From Heliocidaris tuberculata (lineage: Eukaryota; Echinodermata; Echinoidea; Camarodonta; Echinometridae), in contig CM046842.1 in the NCBI GenBank assembly GCA_025618425.1, forward strand, positions 33,927,885 through 33,991,884: 64,000 nucleotides of DNA. Reading direction: 5' to 3'. The translations under genes and the position numbers were made by a program. Positions 22,034 to 35,422 of this stretch are shown in pieces; position 1 is the first letter of the stretch; each line of letters starts with the position of its first letter. Below the pieces are notes generated by a model. The model searched no databases and was not told the DNA's origin. It saw only the letters and a program-made list of their open reading frames with translations.

Positions 22034-22074
22034 ATTGAAAATTTGTGCCTAGAAGGATGTGATCTAAAGAGGAA
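22034..22074 (+). pseudogene. Truncated LRR exon relic at left array edge
   Basis: After a good acceptor (TCTCTTCATCAG) the first 41 nt of a C-type exon are present (IENLCLEGCDLKR). The sequence then jumps directly into intron sequence (AGCACTGAATTT). The junction lies in a short AA/GGAA overlap. Splicing into it would meet a stop within a few codons, and there is no donor. Confidence 0.85.
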
Positions 22075-22430
22075 GCACTGAATTTATTTGAGTCTAGTAT
22101 ACAGTTTATACATAATTTTCTCTGCATAGGGGAGGGGAGATTATATTATCCATTACCTTCAATAATTGCTATTACACTAATAATATATCTTGAATATATC
22201 ATTTCCCAGCATATGTTTTATTTTAAGATGAGTTTGCTCTTTGACTTAGTACTGACATGTAACATTAAACAATTTTAGACTAAAGTTTATTTCATAATCA
22301 TCAACATTATCATTATATTCATTTTATTATCATTATTGTTTTTATTATCCTGACCTTTATTTTTCTTATCAATACTATGATGATCAATATCATTTTAAGT
22401 ATTAAAATGTCTATCATGATTTTTCATCAG

Positions 22431-22628
22431 ATTCAAAAGGTATGCCTCAAAGAATGTAATCTAGAGAGTAATGATCCGACGGCATCACGTGACCTAGCCA
22501 GGTTTCTTTGTCTCCAGCCTTGTCTCACCGATCTTACGATAAGCCATCATTGTGATGATGATGATTCCCCGGTGCCGCTTCATGATGAGTTTTACCACGA
22601 GATTGCTCGTCTAGCATCATCATCAAAG
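22431..22628 (+). CDS. NLR array LRR exon 1 (type A, 66 codons)
   Basis: Acceptor TTTTTCATCAG, donor GTAATT, phase 0/0. Starts IQKVCLKECNLESNDPTASR and carries the A-type loop SHHCDDDDSPVPL. The LRR helix/strand unit is LARFLCLQPCLTDLTI, followed by HDEFYHEIARLASSSK. As in all array exons, a second LRR helix ends the exon. The translated frame is identical to the other four type A exons. Confidence 0.88.
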
Positions 22629-23299
22629 GTAATTTTATTGTAGCTATCATACGTCGATGGACAATTTTGGTAAAAATGATGGAAAAAAGATGAAAAATCA
22701 TATTGATATGTTTATCTGTCACTTACTATAACCTCTCATTACACAATAAGGGGCAAATTTAACTCTAATTTATTGGCTCACATCCCATGCAGGATTATTT
22801 GTTTTTGCAAGTACTTTAATTTGGGAAAATAAAACTTCTCTCTGGTATCCTTTCATACTTTCAGGGAAATGAAAGTTCTTGGTAGAAGCTTGTGTACGAG
22901 TATATACATTTTAGAACTTTGGGAAATTCGTCCACTAAGCACTGAATCTATATGAGTGTAGTATATAGTTTATACATAATTTCTCTTCATAGGGGAGGGG
23001 AGATTATATTATCCATTAACTTTAATAATGGCTATTACACTAATAATATATCTTGAATATATCATTTCCCAGCATGTGTTTTATTTTAAGATGAGTTTAC
23101 TCTTTTACTTAGTACTGACATGTAATATTTAATAGTCTTAGATTAAAGTTCCCTTCATTATCATCAACATTATTATGATAATCGTTATATTCATAGTACA
23201 ATTATCATTGTTATCATTATCATTATCTTTATTTTTCTTATCAATACATGATGATCATTATCACTTTAATTATCAAAATTTTCATCATCTTTTCATCAG

Positions 23300-23500
23300 A
23301 TTCAAAATTTGCGCCTAGGATGTGATCTAAAGAGGAATGATCCGACGGCATCCCGTGACCTAGCCATGTTTCTTTGTCTCCAGCCTTGTCTCACTGATCT
23401 TACGATAAGGGGTCATTTTGATGATCGTGGTTATTATTGCCCGGTGTGGCTGCATGATGAGTTCTACCACGAGATTGCTCGTCTAGTTTCATCCTCAAAG
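23300..23500 (+). CDS. NLR array LRR exon 2 (type B, 67 codons)
   Basis: Phase 0/0, acceptor CTTTTCATCAG, donor GTAATT. Type B lacks the Glu of LRLEGCDL (reads LRLGCDLKR) because of a 3-nt difference, has LAMFL in the helix and the RGHFDDRGYYCPVWL loop. Confidence 0.88.
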
Positions 23501-24382
23501 GTAATTTTAATGTAGCTATCATATAAAAATGATGGAAAAAAGATGAAAATCATACTGATGCGTTTATCTGTTACTCACTATAACCTTACATTACACAATA
23601 AGGGGCAAATTTAACTTTAACTTTAAGAATTTACATCAAATAACACGTTTATAGGCTAACATCCCATGAAGTATTATTTGTTTTCTGCAAGTACTTTAAT
23701 TTCGGAAATTTAAACTTCTATCAGGTGTACTTTTAGGCAAATGAAAGTTTTCGTAGAACCAGTAAGTACTGAATCTATATGAGTCTAGATTACAATTTAT
23801 ACATAATTTCTCTTCATGGGGGAGGGAAGATTATATTATCCATTAACTTCAATAATGGCTATTACACTAGTAATATATCTTGAATATATAATTTCCTAGC
23901 ATGTTTTTGCAAGTACTTTAATTTGGAAAAATAAAACTTCTCTCAGGCATACTTTTAGGGAAAGGAAAGTTCATGGTAGAAGCTTGTGTATGAACATATA
24001 TATTTTAGAACTTTGGGAAATTCGTCCAGTAAGCACTGAATCTATATGAGTGTAGTATATAGTTTATACATAATTTCTCTTCATAGGGGAGGGGAGATTA
24101 TATTATCCATTAACTTCAATAATGGCTATTACACTAATAACATATCTTGAATATATCATTTCCCAGCATGTGTTTTATTTTAAGATGAGTTTACTCTTTT
24201 ACTTAGTACTGACATGGAACATTTAATAGTCTTAGATTAAAGTTCCCTTCATTATCATCAACATTATTATGATAATCGTTATATTCATAGTACAATTATC
24301 ATTGTTATCATTATCATTATCTTTATTTTTCTTATCAATAGCATGATGATCATTATCAAAATTTTCATCATCTTTTCATCAG

Positions 24383-24586
24383 ATTCAAAATTTGCGCCTA
24401 GAAGGATGTGATCTACAGAGGAATGATCCGACGGCATCCCGTGACCTAGCCAGGTTTCTTTGTCTCCAGCCTTGTCTCACTGATCTTACGATAAGGGATC
24501 ATCATGATGATCGTGGTTATTATTGCCCGGTGTGGCTGCATGATGAGTTCTACCACGAGATTGCTCGTCTAGTTTCATCCTCAAAG
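24383..24586 (+). CDS. NLR array LRR exon 3 (type C, 68 codons)
   Basis: Phase 0/0. LRLEGCDLQRND start and an RDHHDDRGYYCPVWL loop, the latter shared only with the exon at 39,372. Its upstream intron lacks 12 nt (ACTTTAATTATC) near the acceptor, a deletion shared only with the unit before 33,262. Confidence 0.88.
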
Positions 24587-25380
24587 GTAATTTTAATGTA
24601 GCTATCATATAAAAATGATGGAAAAAAGATGAAAATCATACTGATGCGTTTATCTGTTACTCACTATATCCTTACATTACACAATAAGGGGCAAATTTAA
24701 CTTTAACTTTAAGAATTTACATCAAATAACACGTTTATAGGCTAACATCCCATGAAGTATTATTTGTTTTCTGCAAGTACTTTAATTTCGGAAATTTAAA
24801 CTTCTATCAGGTGTACTTTTAGGCAAATGAAAGTTTTCGTAGAACCAGTAAGTACTGAATCTATATGAGTCTAGATTACAATTTACACATAATTTCTCTT
24901 CATGGGGGAGGGAAGATTATATTATCCATTAACTTCAATAATGGCTATTACACTAGTAATATATCTTGAATATATAATTTCCTAGCATGTTTTTGCAAGT
25001 ACTTTAATTTGGAAAAATAAAACTTCTCTCAGGCATACTTTTAGGGAAAGGAAAGTTCATGGTAGAAGCTTGTGTATGAACATATATATTTTAGAACTTT
25101 GGGAAATTCGTCCAGTAAGCACTGAATCTATATGAGTTTAGTATATAGTTTATACATAATTTCTCTTCATAGGGGAGGGGAGATTATATTATCCATTAAC
25201 TTCAATAATGGCTATTAAACTAATAACATATCTTGAATATATCATTTCCCAGCATGTGTTTTATTTTAAGATGAGTTTACTCTTTTACTTGGTACTGACA
25301 TGTAACATTTAATAGTCTTAGATTTAAGTTCCCTTCATTATCATCAACATTATTATGATAATCGTTATATTCATAGTACA

Positions 25381-25400
25381 ATTATCATTTAAACTTCTAT
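25381..25400 (+). pseudogene. Exon-less array unit, deletion junction
   Basis: Between exons 24,383 and 26,074 one unit has lost its exon. The pre-exon tract ATTATCATT is joined straight to TAAACTTCTATCAGG, which normally lies about 200 nt after an exon. The missing piece is roughly 490 nt by comparison with the neighbouring unit. The junction has an ATT overlap, consistent with a microhomology-type deletion. Confidence 0.82.
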
Positions 25401-26073
25401 CAGGTGTACTTTTAGGCAAATGAAAGTTTTCGTAGAACCAGTAAGTACTGAATCTATATGAGTCTAGATTACAATTTATACATAATTTCTCTTCATGGGG
25501 GAGGGAAGATTATATTATCCATTAACTTCAATAATGGCTATTACACTAGTAATATATCTTGAATATATAATTTCCTAGCATGTTTTTGCAAGTACTTTAA
25601 TTTGGAAAAATAAAACTTCTCTCAGGCATACTTTTAGGGAAAGGAAAGTTCATGGTAGAAGCTTGTGTATGAACATATATATTTTAGAACTTTGGGAAAT
25701 TCGTCCAGTAAGCACTGAATCTATATGAGTGTAGTATATAGTTTATACATAATTTCTCTTCATAGGGGAGGGGAGATTATATTATCCATTAACTTCAATA
25801 ATGGCTATTACACTAATAACATATCTTGAATATATCATTTCCCAGCATGTGTTTTATTTCAAGATGAGTTTACTCTTTTACTTAGTACTGACATGTAACA
25901 TTTAATAGTCTTAGATTAAAGTTCCCTTCATTATCATCAACATTATTATGATAATCGTTATATTCATAGTACAATTATCATTGTTATCATTATCATTATC
26001 TTTATTTTTCTTATCAATAGCATGATGATCATTATCACTTTAATTATCAAAATTTTCATCATCTTTTCATCAG

Positions 26074-26277
26074 ATTCAAAATTTGCGCCTAGAAGGATGT
26101 GATCTACAGAGGAATGATCCGACGGCATCCCGTGACCTAGCCAGGTTTCTTTGTCTCCAGCCTTGTCTCACTGATCTTACGATAAGGGGTCATTATGATG
26201 ATCGTGGTTATTATTGCCCGGTGTGGCTGCATGATGAGTTCTACCACGAGATTGCTCGTCTAGTTTCATCCTCAAAT
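26074..26277 (+). CDS. NLR array LRR exon 4 (type C)
   Basis: Phase 0/0, 68 codons, LEGCDLQR and RGHYDDRG loop (His-Tyr is unique to this copy). The last codon is AAT (Asn) instead of AAG, so the base before the GT donor is T rather than the consensus G, weakening an already weak donor. Confidence 0.86.
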
Positions 26278-27166
26278 GTAATTTTAATGTAGCTATCATA
26301 AATGATGGAAAAAAGATGAAAATCATACTGATGCGTTTATCTGTTACTCACTATAACCTTACATTACACAATAAGGGGCAAATTTAACTTTAACTTTAAG
26401 AATTTACATCAAATAACACGTTTATAGGCTAACATCCCATGAAGTATTATTTGTTTTCTGCAAGTACTTTAATTTCGGAAATTTAAACTTCTATCAGGTG
26501 TACTTTTAGGCAAATGAAAGTTTTCGTAGAACCAGTAGTTACTGAATCTATATGAGTCTAGATTACAATTTATACATAATTTCTCTTCATGGGGGAGGGA
26601 AGATTATATTATCCATTAACTTCAATAATGGCTATTACACTAGTAATATATCTTGAATATATAATTTCCTAGCATGTTTTTGCAAGTACTTTAATTTGGA
26701 AAAATAAAACTTCTCTCAGGCATACTTTTAGGGAAAGGAAAGTTCATGGTAGAAGCTTGTGTATGAACATATATATTTTAGAACTTTGGGAAATTCGTCC
26801 AGTAAGCACTGAATCTATATGAGTGTAGTATATAGTTTATACATAATTTCTCTTCATAGGGGAGGGGAGATTATATTATCCATTAACTTCAATAATGGCT
26901 ATTAAACTAATAACATATCTTGAATATATCATTTCCCAGCATGTGTTTTATTTTAAGATGAGTTTACTCTTTTACTTGGTACTGACATGTAACATTTAAT
27001 AGTCTTAGATTTAAGTTCCCTTCATTATCATCAACATTATTATGATAATCGTTATATTCATAGTACAATTATCATTGTTATCATTATCATTATCTTTATT
27101 TTTCTTATCAATACATGATGATCATTATCACTTTAATTATCAAAATTTTCATCATCTTTTCATCAG

Positions 27167-27367
27167 ATTCAAAATTTGCGCCTAGGATGTGATCTAAAGA
27201 GGAATGATCCGACGGCATCCCGTGACCTAGCCAGGTTTCTTTGTCTCCAGCCTTGTCTCACTGATCTTACGATAAGGGGTCATTTTGATGATCGTGGTTA
27301 TTATTGCCCGGTGTGGCTGCATGATGAGTTCTACCACGAGATTGCTCGTCTAGTTTCATCCTCAAAG
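27167..27367 (+). CDS. NLR array LRR exon 5 (type B)
   Basis: Phase 0/0, 67 codons, LGCDLKR. It is the only type B exon with LARFL instead of LAMFL. Confidence 0.88.
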
Positions 27368-28254
27368 GTAATTTTAATGTAGCTATCATATAAAAATGAT
27401 GGAAAAAAGATGAAAATCATACTGATGCGTTTATCTGTTACTCACTATAACCTTTCATTACACAATAAGGGGCAAATTTAACTTTAACTTTAAGAATTTA
27501 CATCAAATAACACGTTTATAGGCTAACATCCCATGAAGTATTATTTGTTTTCTGCAAGTACTTTAATTTCGGAAATTTAAACTTCTATCAGGTGTACTTT
27601 TAGGCAAATGAAAGTTTTCGTAGAACCAGTAAGTACTGAATCTATATGAGTCTAGATTACAATTTATACATAATTTCTCTTCATGGGGGAGGGAAGATTA
27701 TATTATCCATTAACTTCAATAATGGCTATTACACTAGTAATATATCTTGAATATATAATTTCCTAGCATGTTTTTGCAAGTACTTTAATTTGGAAAAATA
27801 AAACTTCTCTCAGGCATACTTTTAGGGAAAGGAAAGTTCATGGTAGAAGCTTGTGTATGAACATATATATTTTAGAACTTTGGGAAATTCGTCCAGTAAG
27901 CACTGAATCTATATGAGTGTAGTATATAGTTTATACATAATTTCTCTTCATAGGGGAGGGGAGATTATATTATCCATTAACTTCAATAATTGCTATTACA
28001 CTAATAATATATCTTGAATATATCATTTCCCAGCATATGTTTTATTTTAAGATGAGTTTGCTCTTTGACTTAGTACTGACATGTAACATTAAACAATTTT
28101 AGACTAAAGTTTATTTCATAATCATCAACATTATCATTATATTCATTTTATTATCATTATTGTTTTTATTATCCTGACCTTTATTTTTCTTATCAATACT
28201 ATGATGATCAATATCATTTTAAGTATTAAAATGTCTATCATGATTTTTCATCAG

Positions 28255-28452
28255 ATTCAAAAGGTATGCCTCAAAGAATGTAATCTAGAGAGTAATGATC
28301 CGACGGCATCACGTGACCTAGCCAGGTTTCTTTGTCTCCAGCCTTGTCTCACCGATCTTACGATAAGCCATCATTGTGATGATGATGATTCCCCGGTGCC
28401 GCTTCATGATGAGTTTTACCACGAGATTGCTCGTCTAGCATCATCATCAAAG
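28255..28452 (+). CDS. NLR array LRR exon 6 (type A)
   Basis: Phase 0/0, 66 codons, identical in translation to exon 22,431. Opens the first complete A-B-C higher-order unit in the centre of the array. Confidence 0.88.
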
Positions 28453-29123
28453 GTAATTTTATTGTAGCTATCATACGTCGATGGACAATTTTGGTAAAAA
28501 TGATGGAAAAAAGATGAAAAATCATATTGATATGTTTATCTGTCACTTACTATAACCTCTCATTACACAATAAGGGGCAAATTTAACTCTAATTTATTGG
28601 CTCACATCCCATGCAGGATTATTTGTTTTTGCAAGTACTTTAATTTGGGAAAATAAAACTTCTCTCTGGTATCCTTTCATACTTTCAGGGAAATGAAAGT
28701 TCTTGGTAGAAGCTTGTGTACGAGTATATACATTTTAGAACTTTGGGAAATTCGTCCACTAAGCACTGAATCTATATGAGTGTAGTATATAGTTTATACA
28801 TAATTTCTCTTCATAGGGGAGGGGAGATTATATTATCCATTAACTTTAATAATGGCTATTACACTAATAATATATCTTGAATATATCATTTCCCAGCATG
28901 TGTTTTATTTTAAGATGAGTTTACTCTTTTACTTAGTACTGACATGTAATATTTAATAGTCTTAGATTAAAGTTCCCTTCATTATCATCAACATTATTAT
29001 GATAATCGTTATATTCATAGTACAATTATCATTGTTATCATTATCATTATCTTTATTTTTCTTATCAATACATGATGATCATTATCACTTTAATTATCAA
29101 AATTTTCATCATCTTTTCATCAG

Positions 29124-29324
29124 ATTCAAAATTTGCGCCTAGGATGTGATCTAAAGAGGAATGATCCGACGGCATCCCGTGACCTAGCCATGTTTCTTTG
29201 TCTCCAGCCTTGTCTCACTGATCTTACGATAAGGGGTCATTTTGATGATCGTGGTTATTATTGCCCGGTGTGGCTGCATGATGAGTTCTACCACGAGATT
29301 GCTCGTCTAGTTTCATCCTCAAAG
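29124..29324 (+). CDS. NLR array LRR exon 7 (type B)
   Basis: Phase 0/0, 67 codons, LGCDLKR with LAMFL. Exactly 869 bp after the type A exon. Confidence 0.88.
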
Positions 29325-30218
29325 GTAATTTTAATGTAGCTATCATATAAAAATGATGGAAAAAAGATGAAAATCATACTGATGCGTTTATCTGTTACTC
29401 ACTATAACCTTACATTACACAATAAGGGGCAAATTTAACTTTAACTTTAAGAATTTACATCAAATAACACGTTTATAGGCTAACATCCCATGAAGTATTA
29501 TTTGTTTTCTGCAAGTACTTTAATTTCGGAAATTTAAACTTCTATCAGGTGTACTTTTAGGCAAATGAAAGTTTTCGTAGAACCAGTAAGTACTGAATCT
29601 ATATGAGTCTAGATTACAATTTATACATAATTTCTCTTCATGGGGGAGGGAAGATTATATTATCCATTAACTTCAATAATGGCTATTACACTAGTAATAT
29701 ATCTTGAATATATAATTTCCTAGCATGTTTTTGCAAGTACTTTAATTTGGAAAAATAAAACTTCTCTCAGGCATACTTTTAGGGAAAGGAAAGTTCATGG
29801 TAGAAGCTTGTGTATGAACATATATATTTTAGAACTTTGGGAAATTCGTCCAGTAAGCACTGAATCTATATGAGTGTAGTATATAGTTTATACATAGTTT
29901 CTCTTCATAGGGGAGGGGAGATTATATTATCCATTAACTTCAATAATGGCTATTACACTAATAACATATCTTGAATATATCATTTCCCAGCATGTGTTTT
30001 ATTTTAAGATGAGTTTACTCTTTTACTTAGTACTGACATGTAACATTTAATAGTCTTAGATTAAAGTTCCCTTCATTATCATCAACATTATTATGATAAT
30101 CGTTATATTCATAGTACAATTATCATTGTTATCATTATCATTATCTTTATTTTTCTTATCAATAGCATGATGATCATTATCACTTTAATTATCAAAATTT
30201 TCATCATCTTTTCATCAG

Positions 30219-30422
30219 ATTCAAAATTTGCGCCTAGAAGGATGTGATCTAAAGAGGAATGATCCGACGGCATCCCGTGACCTAGCCAGGTTTCTTTGTC
30301 TCCAGCCTTGTCTCACTGATCTTACGATAAGGGGTCATTTTGATGATCGTGGTTATTATTGCCCGGTGTGGCTGCATGATGAGTTCTACCACGAGATTGC
30401 TCGTCTAGTTTCATCCTCAAAG
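30219..30422 (+). CDS. NLR array LRR exon 8 (type C)
   Basis: Phase 0/0, 68 codons, LEGCDLKR (Lys, unlike Gln in 24,383, 26,074, 38,274 and 39,372), RGHFDDRG loop. The preceding intron has TACATAGTTTCTC, shared only with the unit before 38,274. Confidence 0.88.
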
Positions 30423-31309
30423 GTAATTTTAATGTAGCTATCATATAAAAATGATGGAAAAAAGATGAAAATCATACTGATGCGTTTATCTGTTACTCAC
30501 TATAACCTTACATTACACAATAAGGGGCAAATTTAACTTTAACTTTAAGAATTTACATCAAATAACACGTTTATAGGCTAACATCCCATGAAGTATTATT
30601 TGTTTTCTGCAAGTACTTTAATTTCGGAAATTTAAACTTCTATCAGGTGTACTTTTAGGCAAATGAAAGTTTTCGTAGAACCATTAAGTACTGAATCTAT
30701 ATGAGTCTAGATTACAATTTATACATAATTTCTCTTCATGGGGGAGGGAAGATTATATTATCCATTAACTTCAATAATGGCTATTACACTAGTAATATAT
30801 CTTGAATATATAATTTCCTAGCATGTTTTTGCAAGTACTTTAATTTGGAAAAATAAAACTTCTCTCAGGCATACTTTTAGGGAAAGGAAAGTTCATGGTA
30901 GAAGCTTGTGTATGAACATATATATTTTAGAACTTTGGGAAATTCGTCCAGTAAGCACTGAATCTATATGAGTGTAGTATATAGTTTATACATAATTTCT
31001 CTTCATAGGGGAGGGGAGATTATATTATCCATTAACTTCAATAATTGCTATTACACTAATAATATATCTTGAATATATCATTTCCCAGCATATGTTTTAT
31101 TTTAAGATGAGTTTGCTCTTTGACTTAGTACTGACATGTAACATTAAACAATTTTAGACTAAAGTTTATTTCATAATCATCAACATTATCATTATATTCA
31201 TTTTATTATCATTATTGTTTTTATTATCCTGACCTTTATTTTTCTTATCAATACTATGATGATCAATATCATTTTAAGTATTAAAATGTCTATCATGATT
31301 TTTCATCAG

Positions 31310-31507
31310 ATTCAAAAGGTATGCCTCAAAGAATGTAATCTAGAGAGTAATGATCCGACGGCATCACGTGACCTAGCCAGGTTTCTTTGTCTCCAGCCTT
31401 GTCTCACCGATCTTACGATAAGCCATCATTGTGATGATGATGATTCCCCGGTGCCGCTTCATGATGAGTTTTACCACGAGATTGCTCGTCTAGCATCATC
31501 ATCAAAG
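31310..31507 (+). CDS. NLR array LRR exon 9 (type A)
   Basis: Phase 0/0, 66 codons, same translation as the other type A exons. Starts the second A-B-C unit. Confidence 0.88.
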
Positions 31508-32178
31508 GTAATTTTATTGTAGCTATCATACGTCGATGGACAATTTTGGTAAAAATGATGGAAAAAAGATGAAAAATCATATTGATATGTTTATCTGTCA
31601 CTTACTATAACCTCTCATTACACAATAAGGGGCAAATTTAACTCTAATTTATTGGCTCACATCCCATGCAGGATTATTTGTTTTTGCAAGTACTTTAATT
31701 TGGGAAAATAAAACTTCTCTCTGGTATCCTTTCATACTTTCAGGGAAATGAAAGTTCTTGGTAGAAGCTTGTGTACGAGTATATACATTTTAGAACTTTG
31801 GGAAATTCGTCCACTAAGCACTGAATCTATATGAGTGTAGTATATAGTTTATACATAATTTCTCTTCATAGGGGAGGGGAGATTATATTATCCATTAACT
31901 TTAATAATGGCTATTACACTAATAATATATCTTGAATATATCATTTCCCAGCATGTGTTTTATTTTAAGATGAGTTTACTCTTTTACTTAGTACTGACAT
32001 GTAATATTTAATAGTCTTAGATTAAAGTTCCCTTCATTATCATCAACATTATTATGATAATCGTTATATTCATAGTACAATTATCATTGTTATCATTATC
32101 ATTATCTTTATTTTTCTTATCAATACATGATGATCATTATCACTTTAATTATCAAAATTTTCATCATCTTTTCATCAG

Positions 32179-32379
32179 ATTCAAAATTTGCGCCTAGGAT
32201 GTGATCTAAAGAGGAATGATCCGACGGCATCCCGTGACCTAGCCATGTTTCTTTGTCTCCAGCCTTGTCTCACTGATCTTACGATAAGGGGTCATTTTGA
32301 TGATCGTGGTTATTATTGCCCGGTGTGGCTGCATGATGAGTTCTACCACGAGATTGCTCGTCTAGTTTCATCCTCAAAG
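32179..32379 (+). CDS. NLR array LRR exon 10 (type B)
   Basis: Phase 0/0, 67 codons, LGCDLKR with LAMFL, again 869 bp after A. Confidence 0.88.
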
Positions 32380-33261
32380 GTAATTTTAATGTAGCTATCA
32401 TATAAAAATGATGGAAAAAAGATGAAAATCATACTGATGCGTTTATCTGTTACTCACTATAACCTTACATTACACAATAAGGGGCAAATTTAACTTTAAC
32501 TTTAAGAATTTACATCAAATAACACGTTTATAGGCTAACATCCCATGAAGTATTATTTGTTTTCTGCAAGTACTTTAATTTCGGAAATTTAAACTTCTAT
32601 CAGGTGTACTTTTAGGCAAATGAAAGTTTTCGTAGAACCAGTAAGTACTGAATCTATATGAGTCTAGATTACAATTTATACATAATTTCTCTTCATGGGG
32701 GAGGGAAGATTATATTATCCATTAACTTCAATAATGGCTATTACACTAGTAATATATCTTGAATATATAATTTCCTAGCATGTTTTTGCAAGTACTTTAA
32801 TTTGGAAAAATAAAACTTCTCTCAGGCATACTTTTAGGGAAAGGAAAGTTCATGGTAGAAGCTTGTGTATGAACATATATATTTTAGAACTTTGGGAAAT
32901 TCGTCCAGTAAGCACTGAATCTATATGAGTGTAGTATATAGTTTATACATAATTTCTCTTCATAGGGGAGGGGAGATTATATTATCCATTAACTTCAATA
33001 ATGGCTATTACACTAATAACATATCTTGAATATATCATTTCCCAGCATGTGTTTTATTTCAAGATGAGTTTACTCTTTTACTTAGTACTGACATGTAACA
33101 TTTAATAGTCTTAGATTAAAGTTCCCTTCATTATCATCAACATTATTATGATAATCGTTATATTCATAGTACAATTATCATTGTTATCATTATCATTATC
33201 TTTATTTTTCTTATCAATAGCATGATGATCATTATCAAAATTTTCATCATCTTTTCATCAG

Positions 33262-33465
33262 ATTCAAAATTTGCGCCTAGAAGGATGTGATCTAAAGAGG
33301 AATGATCCGACGGCATCCCGTGACCTAGCCAGGTTTCTTTGTCTCCAGCCTTGTCTCACTGATCTTACGATAAGGGGTCATTTTGATGATCGTGGTTATT
33401 ATTGCCCGGTGTGGCTGCATGATGAGTTCTACCACGAGATTGCTCGTCTAGTTTCATCCTCAAAG
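33262..33465 (+). CDS. NLR array LRR exon 11 (type C)
   Basis: Phase 0/0, 68 codons, LEGCDLKR and RGHFDDRG as in exon 30,219, but its upstream intron carries the 12-nt deletion otherwise seen only before exon 24,383, making this unit a mosaic. Confidence 0.88.
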
Positions 33466-34352
33466 GTAATTTTAATGTAGCTATCATATAAAAATGATGG
33501 AAAAAAGATGAAAATCATACTGATGCGTTTATCTGTTACTCACTATAACCTTACATTACACAATAAGGGGCAAATTTAACTTTAACTTTAAGAATTTACA
33601 TCAAATAACACGTTTATAGGCTAACATCCCATGAAGTATTATTTGTTTTCTGCAAGTACTTTAATTTCGGAAATTTAAACTTCTATCAGGTGTACTTTTA
33701 GGCAAATGAAAGTTTTCGTAGAACCAGTAAGTACTGAATCTATATGAGTCTAGATTACAATTTATACATAATTTCTCTTCATGGGGGAGGGAAGATTATA
33801 TTATCCATTAACTTCAATAATGGCTATTACACTAGTAATATATCTTGAATATATAATTTCCTAGCATGTTTTTGCAAGTACTTTAATTTGGAAAAATAAA
33901 ACTTCTCTCAGGCATACTTTTAGGGAAAGGAAAGTTCATGGTAGAAGCTTGTGTATGAACATATATATTTTAGAACTTTGGGAAATTCGTCCAGTAAGCA
34001 CTGAATCTATATGTGTGTAGTATATAGTTTATACATAATTTCTCTTCATAGGGGAGGGGAGATTATATTATCCATTAACTTCAATAATTGCTATTACACT
34101 AATAATATATCTTGAATATATCATTTCCCAGCATATTTTTTATTTTAAGATGAGTTTGCTCTTTGACTTAGTACTGACATGTAACATTAAACAATTTTAG
34201 ACTAAAGTTTATTTCATAATCATCAACATTATCATTATATTCATTTTATTATCATTATTGTTTTTATTATCCTGACCTTTATTTTTCTTATCAATACTAT
34301 GATGATCAATATCATTTTAAGTATTAAAATGTCTATCATGATTTTTCATCAG

Positions 34353-34550
34353 ATTCAAAAGGTATGCCTCAAAGAATGTAATCTAGAGAGTAATGATCCG
34401 ACGGCATCACGTGACCTAGCCAGGTTTCTTTGTCTCCAGCCTTGTCTCACCGATCTTACGATAAGCCATCATTGTGATGATGATGATTCCCCGGTGCCGC
34501 TTCATGATGAGTTTTACCACGAGATTGCTCGTCTAGCATCATCATCAAAG
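34353..34550 (+). CDS. NLR array LRR exon 12 (type A)
   Basis: Phase 0/0, 66 codons. The upstream intron has TATATGTGTGTAG (shared only with the unit before 36,310) and a private CATATTTTTT variant. Confidence 0.88.
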
Positions 34551-35221
34551 GTAATTTTATTGTAGCTATCATACGTCGATGGACAATTTTGGTAAAAATG
34601 ATGGAAAAAAGATGAAAAATCATATTGATATGTTTATCTGTCACTTACTATAACCTCTCATTACACAATAAGGGGCAAATTTAACTCTAATTTATTGGCT
34701 CACATCCCATGCAGGATTATTTGTTTTTGCAAGTACTTTAATTTGGGAAAATAAAACTTCTCTCTGGTATCCTTTCATACTTTCAGGGAAATGAAAGTTC
34801 TTGGTAGAAGCTTGTGTACGAGTATATACATTTTAGAACTTTGGGAAATTCGTCCACTAAGCACTGAATCTATATGAGTGTAGTATATAGTTTATACATA
34901 ATTTCTCTTCATAGGGGAGGGGAGATTATATTATCCATTAACTTTAATAATGGCTATTACACTAATAATATATCTTGAATATATCATTTCCCAGCATGTG
35001 TTTTATTTTAAGATGAGTTTACTCTTTTACTTAGTACTGACATGTAATATTTAATAGTCTTAGATTAAAGTTCCCTTCATTATCATCAACATTATTATGA
35101 TAATCGTTATATTCATAGTACAATTATCATTGTTATCATTATCATTATCTTTATTTTTCTTATCAATACATGATGATCATTATCACTTTAATTATCAAAA
35201 TTTTCATCATCTTTTCATCAG

Positions 35222-35422
35222 ATTCAAAATTTGCGCCTAGGATGTGATCTAAAGAGGAATGATCCGACGGCATCCCGTGACCTAGCCATGTTTCTTTGTC
35301 TCCAGCCTTGTCTCACTGATCTTACGATAAGGGGTCATTTTGATGATCGTGGTTATTATTGCCCGGTGTGGCTGCATGATGAGTTCTACCACGAGATTGC
35401 TCGTCTAGTTTCATCCTCAAAG
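35222..35422 (+). CDS. NLR array LRR exon 13 (type B)
   Basis: Phase 0/0, 67 codons, LGCDLKR with LAMFL. Followed directly by a type A unit: this higher-order copy lacks its C exon. Confidence 0.88.

Noticed and set aside
22377..22430. Extension of the type A exon frame upstream to an ATG
   Set aside because: The stretch is intronic and runs across the CATCAG acceptor; homology to other exons begins only at 22,431.
22534..22722. A 62-residue minus-strand frame repeated identically five times (also 28,358, 31,413, 34,456, 36,413)
   Set aside because: It is the antisense of the type A exon and its intron; its identity follows from the array duplication.
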